Shown one piece after another: positions 56,521 to 64,000 of a stretch of DNA of 64,000 bases (position 1 is the first letter of the stretch; every line of letters starts with the position of its first letter). The position numbers were made by a program, and so were the translations under genes. Below the pieces are notes generated by a model, which saw only the letters and a list, made by a program, of their open reading frames with translations, was not told the DNA's origin and did no database searches. The stretch lies in assembly GCA_021030905.1 (NCBI GenBank), contig JAGFMI010000008.1, positions 930,001 to 994,000 of the forward strand, written 5' to 3'. Source of the DNA: Pyrenula massariospora. Lineage: Eukaryota > Ascomycota > Eurotiomycetes > Pyrenulales > Pyrenulaceae.

Positions 56521-57250
56521 TATTGTAAAGACTACCTATCTAATAGCTCTAGGCTAGGTAATTTACGAGGTAATGCGAGCTCGGTTGTTCCTTCCCTGTC
56601 ATCTCGTCTCGTCCGGCGTCCTTTCCTCCGTAGGTGGGTGAAAAGTTTACTTCCGGATGGAAGGGAAATGATCCGAGGGCTCATATCACTGAATTCGATG
56701 AGCAGAACTGTGTCTTTGTACTTGTGTCGACCTTTGTTAATGTGCTCTAACTTACTATGCTTGGAGTGTCACGGTCGATAGCAGACAATGTACTGTAGTT
56801 ATCGTCGTTTCATCGTAGTCCTGACCATCAACTAACCTTCAACTTCTGTACTTTGCATGTAAGCACCCCAGATCCAGTGTCAATTCACCTTCTTGTTTTG
56901 TATATTTGTGTTTTTGTATATGTGCAGTAAAACTGGTAGTCTGTCGGTCATTGCGCGGCTGGCTGTCAAGCTACGCCAGTCCACTTTTCCGCCTGATAGC
57001 GCGCCAAAAACTCGCTTTCAAAATGCCGCCTCCTTGCTATCTAGAGATAACGCCGCGCATGTTCATTCAGTCAAGGTCATGAAACAGTAGAGTATCACCG
57101 CAATGCCCTGTCCTGCCATGCCGTTCCGTGTAGATATCTGTGCCCATGCACCTCACAAGGAAAACATGTCCGATGCCTCATCCGCCAACGATGAAGTCGG
57201 AAACCATCGTCCCATCAGAAGCGGTTCAAAGACTCGATGATAGAGACCCT

Positions 57251-60200
57251 TCAAGTACTGACCTCCCCAACATCCTCATCAACCGCTCCCTCTGCCCACC
57301 CATTTCCCTCCTTCGCCTTTCCCGCACCCCTCATCCCAATCGCCATGCCTTCGCCTTCTCCTCTTTCCACGTAGTCCTCGACATTGATATCTTTCAAGAT
57401 TCTCAGTAGGTACAATCGCAATGTACGCAATCCTCGGAGATATCCTCGATCGATATCCCTTGGGTGGTGAGGCGGACACCGCGTCTCGGGCGGAATCTCG
57501 TCCTCACCCGTCACGCAGTTGGCAAAGTCGCACATTTTGACCTCGACGCGGGACATCGCGCGCTTCTCTTCGTTGTCCATCCGGGTCTGGTCAGCTGTGG
57601 ATTTCTCCTGGGTTTCGGAGGCGACTTCTCTATTTTTGGATTCCTCTTTCTCTTTTTTCGCCTGTCTATCGAGCCATTTGAGCGACTTCTGTGGTTCGGC
57701 ATCATAGTACAACAGGAGACTCGACGCATAGAACCGGTACCCGGGAAGTTTGCGCACCATCTTCTCGAGTTTTGAGAGCTTCTCAAGGATACTCGAAATA
57801 TGTTTGCTCACGCTCGCATAACTAACCCCATCGTAAAGGAATCGGGTAAGCGCGTCTCGGAACTCACGACCGGCTTTCAGGTCACGACCAAAATACTTGT
57901 CCTCGTAACCGACTTGCTGCTTCTTGACGTTGAAGGTTTGCATTCCGCAAACACGGACACCAAGTTGCTGAGAGGTGGTGGTTTTGCATTTCCGACGCTG
58001 GGATTCTTTCTTTTTTCTGTCGGCGTCTAACCCGTACTGGCGGGTCCCCATTTTTAAATCGAGGACACACGGTCGGCCCATACCACTTGTGAGATCTTCG
58101 AGGAGCAAGAAAAAGACAGTTCGCTGGCCGGGTTGGGTTGCCTGAGCCTCCTTGGGGTTTGAAGGGAAGTGATCGCCGTAGATATTCAAAGGTAGTGGGT
58201 CTACTTCTGCAGAAGTCGCCGAGTCCCTTCGCTTCCGATCGAGTTCCTGTAGCTGATTGTCTATAAGTTTCGCTGCATCCGCGTGCTTTGGTGGATTGGA
58301 CGCCTTTTGGTTAGTGGCGGTTGGAGACATGACTGGAGAATTATTGCTTGCGGACTCTGTATCCATTTGAAAGACGCCATCCTCTTTATCTCCACCATAA
58401 CCATCGTCTTCAAAATACTCTAGGTTCAGCTTTTCGTCGCCACTCACCAAAGTCCTCACTCTTCGTAAATTTCCACCAGAGTGCCGTCTGCGTGGCTGTT
58501 GGTGAACGTCCCGAGAATGATTCGAAGATTCACCGCTGGAAACCGTTTTCATTTTCTCAAGGATATTAGACTGCCTATCAGTACCTGCTGGGTCGGAAGT
58601 AGAAACAACATTAGCAGACTTGTCGGCTAGGGCAACAACACTGTCTTGAGCAAGCGAATCATCAGGATGAAGCGTTTTCGCTTTGGGCATGGCATCGGAA
58701 TGGCGCAAGGAAAAATCTTCGGAGTGATTGTTCTTTTTCAAGTTCGTGCCTTTGTTGATGCGTGGCAAGGTATTGTATGCTTTGTGATGTTCTCGACGGC
58801 CATGATGGATCTGAGGAGGTAGGAAGACTTCCCTTAACACCATTTCTTGCAGTTTGTTATTCACTCGGGTTGTACCCCAGCTTGTAGATTGTGGCAAGCC
58901 TGGTCGCAAAGAAGTCACAGTAGCCTGATTTCTAGCCTGCGTCGAGACCTGCATCTCGCCTGCATTCAGTGATGAACCTGACTTCCTCCTTGACAGCTGG
59001 CCTGCGCCTGCACTACGCGGTCGGTCGGGCTGCTTCAAGAAATTTAGAGGTAAATGCATGTTTTGATCTAAAATTACTTGAGGTATCTCAGCTAAATGAT
59101 GGGAGTGACTGAAAATCCTTGGTTCTTCTGACTTTAGAGATTTGACAGCCTGCCCTTTGGTTGCTTGGGAACTGACAGCACTTTGTCCCGGTGCTTTTTG
59201 GGATGTTGACGTTGATTTATTGTCAGGTCTAAGATGAGGCTCGCTCATTGTCGGAGCCAGAGCTCGCTTTGGGCCTTTTGAAAAAGTGACATTGATCACG
59301 CCGATGTATCTGTTGGACGTTATTAGTAGTAAGCAATGCTGATAGAACGTGGTAAATAGCGAATGCTGTTTAGAAAATCTCGGATCATGGCTTACCTAGG
59401 AAGAAATTGGAGCATGTCAGGATGCCTTCGTTCTATACGTTCATAAAATTCATTTTCACGGTTATTGAGCTCCTTGCACACAGCATTTCGAGAAAAACGA
59501 AACATTGTTGTGTGACCTCCGACTTGATGGCTATATGGTTCGAGTTTTACGATACCCTGTGGATCGGCAGCTTTTCTTGACTTTAAATGGCTTGGCGTTT
59601 TTGGAGTGGCAGTAGGCGTGGTCTCCGTATCTTCAGTCTGACTTTGGTCGCTGAAATCATCAGATGAGTCCTGCTCAGACTCAGAAGGGCTGGAAAGGGT
59701 ATCCAGGGCATTTTCCCTTATCGTTGGCAGCTTTCTTTGCGCATTATCGTCCATAGACTCCTCTAGCGGTGTGTAATCGCCGTGGAAAACATTTTTCTTG
59801 TTCTTCGATTTCAGTGAGATGTCTACATGCTCGGGTCTGGTCGTTTCGGTAGATAGCCGCCTCGGACCAGGCCTGACAGAGGCGGCATCGCCTTCGGACG
59901 TGGAAAGTTTCGCGTCCTTGACAGCCTCCTCCACAACAGCTTCGTCCTGATCTATGTCTTCTTGATTCGGAGTTGCGTGAGGATAATATGTGAGTGCTGA
60001 CATGTGCTCCTCTTCTTCGTCGTCTTCCGTAGCTTTCGCTACCGCCTGAGATTTTGCAGCATGATGCCGGACTATCTGGTCAACCTCAGCAGTGGAAAGA
60101 CTGTTTTCAATAGCCGGCCAGGGCTTCAATCCATGGTGCTGTCGTATCTCCTCGAGGAGACTTTGAGGGAGAGTGCGAAAAAAGTTAGTTGTTGGCGTTC

Positions 60201-61404
60201 GTTCATCGTCTTCCAAAGGTGACACAGATTGGCCAGACAATAATCCAGGAGACACGGCCTCGGATGAAATTGCGGATCCTGGCTCTTCCTGCAAAGCACG
60301 ATCAGAGAAGAAACCTGGTCGGAACGCAATGGCGCCATCTTCAATTGGCATTTTAGACGGCTCCGGAATCGCGCCCGTCGACAATGTGCGTTCCAGTGGA
60401 GGCCGAAATCTGGTAGGAGACTGAGAAGACGGGCTTACAGCTTGACCTTCTCGTGGGGCTCTATCTCTCTCAATTTGGGGCCTTTCACGTGAACCTGCAC
60501 TGTCTTTGAACAGGCCCATAAAGTGACTGGACTTTCGAGACCTTGCATTCTTAGGAGGTTCAGGATCTGCAAGCGTGACCTGAATACTTTTATCCACATG
60601 GCTGCGACCACGACTTGCACTCCGTTCTGGGCGGCTTGGCCGTGCTTCCTCTTTTTCAGCGGTGGCCTCTTTGCGTGTATCATCCTCGTTCCTATTATCA
60701 TCGCGGCTGCTATTCCGTCGTGAGTTGTTGGTAGGAGTAGGTTTATTGTCGAAGGCCATTCTATGCTTTTTCTTTCTAGACTTTAGGACGCTAAAGCTGT
60801 CACGAGAAGCAATGGGCGAAGTCGGAACGTCCGTCGCAATTCTGCGCAAACCGTATGTTATGCTCGATAGTTTGTTTGAAGTTCCCAATGGTGAATATCC
60901 GTGATGCGTTGTTGGTCTTATAATCTTTTCCTCTTCCTGAGGTCCGCTAGGAGTCGATCGGAAGGTGGAGATGCGTCTTGGTATAGGAGAAGGTGAAGAG
61001 GCGGGGTGTGATTGGTCTCGCGAGACGAGAGAACTTATATCCGGCACATCTTTCAATGAGGTAGGTGGGTTCGACATGCCCTTTCCCAAGGGACTTAATC
61101 GAGGTGTGTTTACATCTTCGGGATTTTGAGGCAGGCAGTATGTGGTTGCAAATATGCTTTCCCTCTCCGAGAGCTGAGGAGGGCTATTTCCAAAAGTTGG
61201 AGATCTTCTAGATTGTGAAGGGAGCTTCCCACTGTCCGACGACTTGAGCCGTGACGGAGAAGGTAATGTTATCGGCTTTGAGCGCGACGAGGGAGTCGCC
61301 GCAGCGGTATGAGGACCATCGTTGTTTGTGTCATTCCCAAGTGGTTTTTGGCTCAGCGAAGTTGCGGTCGAGGTAGGATTCGAAGCAGGAAAGGGGTTTG
61401 ACAT
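57251..61404 (-). CDS. KCS1: Inositol hexakisphosphate kinase KCS1
   Basis: Exon 1 is 61404-59396, exon 2 is 59309-57251; the 86-base intron has donor GTAAGC, branch ACTAAT and acceptor CAACAG. The product is 1,355 residues, in the range of filamentous-fungal KCS1 proteins. The N-terminal ~600 residues are disordered and Ser/Pro-rich. A conserved KCS1 block follows around the exon join ([20 protein letters not shown], then [16 protein letters not shown]). The inositol-phosphate-kinase signature [14 protein letters not shown] (PxxxDxKxG) lies near residue 1,080. [13 protein letters not shown] and the C-terminal [14 protein letters not shown] supply the SLL and DF metal-binding elements. It phosphorylates InsP6 (and InsP5) to pyrophosphates such as 5-InsP7, affecting phosphate sensing, vacuoles and telomeres. 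All catalytic motifs are intact. Confidence 0.93.
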
Positions 61405-62372
61405 GAGGAGGACATTGGGTCGGGCGGGGAGCGTGGAGGATCAATTCGACGAGAGGGATCGCAGGGCCACAGGTGGGGGCAGAGCCAGCGGGTGGAATGC
61501 CGGAGCGGGTGCAACGGTCGAGCGCGAGAGGCGAGCAGCCGGATCACGTTGTTCCTGGATCTAACGTAAGAGGCTGCTCGGATGTCTGTGTAAGGTGTAC
61601 GAGGTCTGAAATGGGCGACGTGGGTGGGTGGTGCAGATCACTGTTACTTTTTGGCGGCGAGGAAAACAGAGAGGATTCAGGACCCCACAATCGAGCCAAA
61701 ATCTCCGCTCCTCGGCCGGCTCCCATGACGTCTTGGCTCCGACGTCGACTCTCCTTATCTACGCCATCCATCGTCGAGATTTGCAATGCAGCTCTTCATT
61801 GATAGCATCTAAACCGCCATTTCCAGTCCTTTACACCGTCACCTCGCCCTCCCTCTTGCTCACTAACCTCCTCAACAGTCGTTGACCTTATCATCCCCGG
61901 CACAGCCCCAACCCCGGCCCTTTCACAAACCCCTGGCTCCTTGCACCGGACGGAGACGTCCTCAGTACCAATCAACTGAGAACGTGCTCACACAACAGCC
62001 ATGTGTAGGGTTGAATGATACGCGCAACAACAACTCATCACCCGCAAATCATGAAGGAGCGGTCTCTTCCCCCAGTAGAGTTCGTATGTGCATGTATGCG
62101 ACCAGTAGGTGTGCGAATCAATTGATCATGAAACCAACCCTAGGCACGGATGGTGCTCCCCGTTTCCCATACCGCCGCTTCGGGATCGACCGCCCCCATA
62201 ATTCACAGTCACTTCTAACAACCCCGACCGGTAAATAATAGGATCGTCAACACAGAATATCCGTTCAGCGTTTGCGGCACTTGACCGAGAGCTATCATAC
62301 AGGCGATTTTGTGTAAGCCTTTTCGGCCGGCAGACAACCCTCACCTCAGAATCTGATTGGCTTTCCCTCCCA
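61405..62372. other. Intergenic between KCS1 start and EME1 stop
   Basis: About 1 kb. It should hold the KCS1 promoter and 5' leader. Only short frames are seen. Confidence 0.55.
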
Positions 62373-64000
62373 TCAGGCAATACCGTCTGTCGAGGAAGGA
62401 TTGGTGCCCATGAATACCTTGTAGAGTCTCCTACTCACTTTAGACCCTAGCCTGTCCTCACTCACAGCCCCGTTCTTGTTTGCACTCTTCTTGACGTTTT
62501 CGAGCATATCCGGACCGTCTCGTTTAAATCCCTCAACAAGCTTTCTGACCGTCGGATATTTGCTGGCTATGCCATATGCCATGGCTGGCGTAACCCGTTG
62601 TACTTCTTGTAACATCTTCACGTATGTGTCCTTGGCATCATCGCCGGTCTTGACTTGACCAATGTCCATACAGAAGGCCGCTCCTTCGGTTGCTACCATG
62701 CGCTCCTGTCGATAGGGAATCGTCGAAATTTGCTCTGTAAAATTCTTAATCCAACATGCAGATTCTGCAGCACAACTCGTGTCGTGGATTGCACAGCTAT
62801 GCTCAATCTGTAATTCAAGTAGAGCATCTTGAATGATATCCTCGTCAATGTAGACTGGGGGCTCCTTCCTTTTCCTGCGGGCCTGCGATTGCTGACTTGA
62901 AGGTGGTGGCCCATTTTCTTGCGCAGCGTCGGTTGCTAAGACAGCGGCACGGTAGGCTCGGTTTTGAGTATTTTTGTTCTTCCGTGTCCAGGCTTCAAGG
63001 CCTTCGATCAGGAATATCAGCTCGCAATGCGGGAGGCATTGTTTGATTTTCTGGATATATCCGCGCAAGCCTTGACCACTTTCAGGTTCGTACGAGCCTG
63101 CACCACTGGAGATGGATAGCTCCACGAATTTTTGGGCCGGCATATGGACTAAGACATGATTCTCTTTTTTGATAGTCTCCGGAGCCGGTACCCAGTGGCC
63201 GAGTTCCTCGTCAAATCTTGAAGTTACCTTTCTTCTCCACTGTACGAGGTCGTCAAGCGAGGATGATGCTTTTAAGAAATTAATTTCAACGTCCATGCGC
63301 GCCATAATTTCAGTAACTTGATTCGCCATACTGGTGCCTTCAAGGGACTCTGCCATTTCCACGATCATCTCAGGAGTCGAATTCTTCTTGTCTATCCTGG
63401 ACTTATTCACCTCTGCAATGTCCGCCGCAAGTTGTTTTTCCCTAGCTTTGCGTTCCTTTTCTACCTTTTTACGCTCCTTCTCTTCTTCTTTTTGCCTATC
63501 TCTGTGTGCTTTTATCTCGGCTCTTTCTCGGCCTCGCTGTTCTCTCTCTGCGTCGGTGAATTTTCTCCCCTTTGAGCCTTTCTGGGGTCGAAGGGGGCTG
63601 GAGTCGAATATCTCTTCGGCGATAGATGCTGATGGGGCCCTTCTCGTCTTCGCAATGGACTGGTGATTTATCTTGGGTGCTAAAATAGGCTTGTGGGACT
63701 TTCTAGAGCCTGCATCCTTCTGAGTTCTCTCTCTTTGCGAAGACGTCATGTGATCGATATTCGTTAGAAGGTTTGCAGTGCGTTGAGATAGGTGAACGCG
63801 GCTATTTGCGGTGGGCTGGGAAAGGCTGAAAGGCTCTTCTAGAGCGACATCATTCTCTTGATTGTTCAAAGTATCAGACGCCTTGGTCTTTGACGTTTTA
63901 GGTTCAGGGGCTGAGGATGTAAACACAATAGGATCAGACAATTCTTCCTCCCAGATGTAAGTTGTAGTAGCATGATGGGTATTATTCTGTCCTCTATTGT
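62373..64000 (-). CDS. EME1: Crossover junction endonuclease subunit EME1/MMS4, 5' end beyond window
   Basis: The frame is open leftwards from the right edge to the stop at 62373, about 540 codons. No ATG is found near the start: the reading frame continues through NTHHATTTYIWEEELSDP to base 64000, so the start lies outside. After a disordered part with SSPLRP comes a long charged coiled coil (KAHRDRQKEEEKERKKVEKE). The ERCC4-type nuclease-like fold follows: VLVHMPAQKFVELSIS, then CELIFLIEGLEAWTRKNKN and LELQIEHSCAIHDT, then ESACWIKNFTEQISTIPYRQ and a C-terminal helix-hairpin-helix-like region. EME1 lacks the ERKxxxD catalytic residues and activates Mus81 to cut stalled forks and recombination intermediates in the nucleus. 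Family assignment is firm. Confidence 0.9.
   Translation of the reverse strand, partial: NRGQNNTHHATTTYIWEEELSDPIVFTSSAPEPKTSKTKASDTLNNQENDVALEEPFSLSQPTANSRVHLSQRTANLLTNIDHMTSSQRERTQKDAGSRKSHKPILAPKINHQSIAKTRRAPSASIAEEIFDSSPLRPQKGSKGRKFTDAEREQRGRERAEIKAHRDRQKEEEKERKKVEKERKAREKQLAADIAEVNKSRIDKKNSTPEMIVEMAESLEGTSMANQVTEIMARMDVEINFLKASSSLDDLVQWRRKVTSRFDEELGHWVPAPETIKKENHVLVHMPAQKFVELSISSGAGSYEPESGQGLRGYIQKIKQCLPHCELIFLIEGLEAWTRKNKNTQNRAYRAAVLATDAAQENGPPPSSQQSQARRKRKEPPVYIDEDIIQDALLELQIEHSCAIHDTSCAAESACWIKNFTEQISTIPYRQERMVATEGAAFCMDIGQVKTGDDAKDTYVKMLQEVQRVTPAMAYGIASKYPTVRKLVEGFKRDGPDMLENVKKSANKNGAVSEDRLGSKVSRRLYKVFMGTNPSSTDGIA

Larger units (their letters stand above)
55528..57250. other. Intergenic with repeats and strand-biased low-complexity DNA
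   Basis: About 1.7 kb between the GT25 stop and the KCS1 stop (convergent genes). The left half is dominated by pyrimidine-rich sequence on the plus strand, then a short G-rich part. Frames here are by-products of low complexity. 56,530-57,250 shows nothing recognisable. Confidence 0.6.

Overview
The window comes from a filamentous ascomycete (Pezizomycotina). The support is: many genes with short GT-AG introns (about 44-110 bases) that carry CTNAC/CTAAT-like branch sites; a HET-domain gene; a Zn2Cys6 regulator with a fungal middle homology region; a Pth11-like/fungal rhodopsin membrane protein; F-box, AT-hook, GT25, MCH1 and DUF3433 families; and an intron-bearing nuclear tRNA-Leu. Leotiomycetes is my best guess at class, from the membrane-protein families, but it is an inference. 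Gene density is low, with about 20 protein loci in 64 kb and several intergenic stretches of 1.5-3 kb, and there is no bacterial-style operon structure.

Layout. 1-2,440 (-): DUF3433-type membrane protein cut by the left edge. 5,251-6,551 (+): FAD monooxygenase. 9,390-10,718 (+): secreted M35-metallopeptidase-like protein, copy A. 12,827-14,953 (-): HET protein. 15,747-18,418 (-): large membrane protein gene with a frameshift and a stop, probably a pseudogene. 20,517-22,163 (-) and 22,738-25,197 (+): divergent F-box and AT-hook genes. 26,741-28,072 (-): rhodopsin-like membrane protein. 29,654-30,747 (-): phytanoyl-CoA-dioxygenase-like enzyme. 31,543-33,456 (-): MCH1-like transporter. 36,676-37,122 (+): small secreted protein. 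37,410-38,891 (-) and 39,219-41,408 (+): divergent MFS transporter and Zn2Cys6 regulator. 41,680-42,632 (-): decayed gene. 43,767-45,062 (+): M35-like copy B. 45,518-45,618 (-): tRNA-Leu(UAA). 46,159-47,406 (+) and 47,613-48,984 (-): convergent membrane protein genes. 51,314-52,469 (-): Ser-rich type I membrane protein. 54,160-55,527 (+): GT25 glycosyltransferase. 57,251-61,404 (-): inositol hexakisphosphate kinase (KCS1). 62,373-64,000 (-): EME1/MMS4 nuclease subunit, cut by the right edge.

How genes relate. KCS1, EME1, the tRNA, MCH1, F-box and AT-hook loci look like core genome. The HET gene, the pseudogenes, the M35-like pair and the secreted protein look accessory. The clearest functional unit is the MFS transporter/Zn2Cys6 regulator pair. 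They are divergently transcribed from a 327-base promoter that holds a perfect 24-base CGG/CCG palindrome and a related partial site, which suggests a local regulator-operator-transporter module. The two M35-like genes lie 33 kb apart. They keep the same five-exon structure and intron phases, yet have lost the HExxH zinc site to different degrees, so they may be a non-catalytic secreted family. I found no CRISPR, no intact transposon, no rRNA and no biosynthetic gene cluster.
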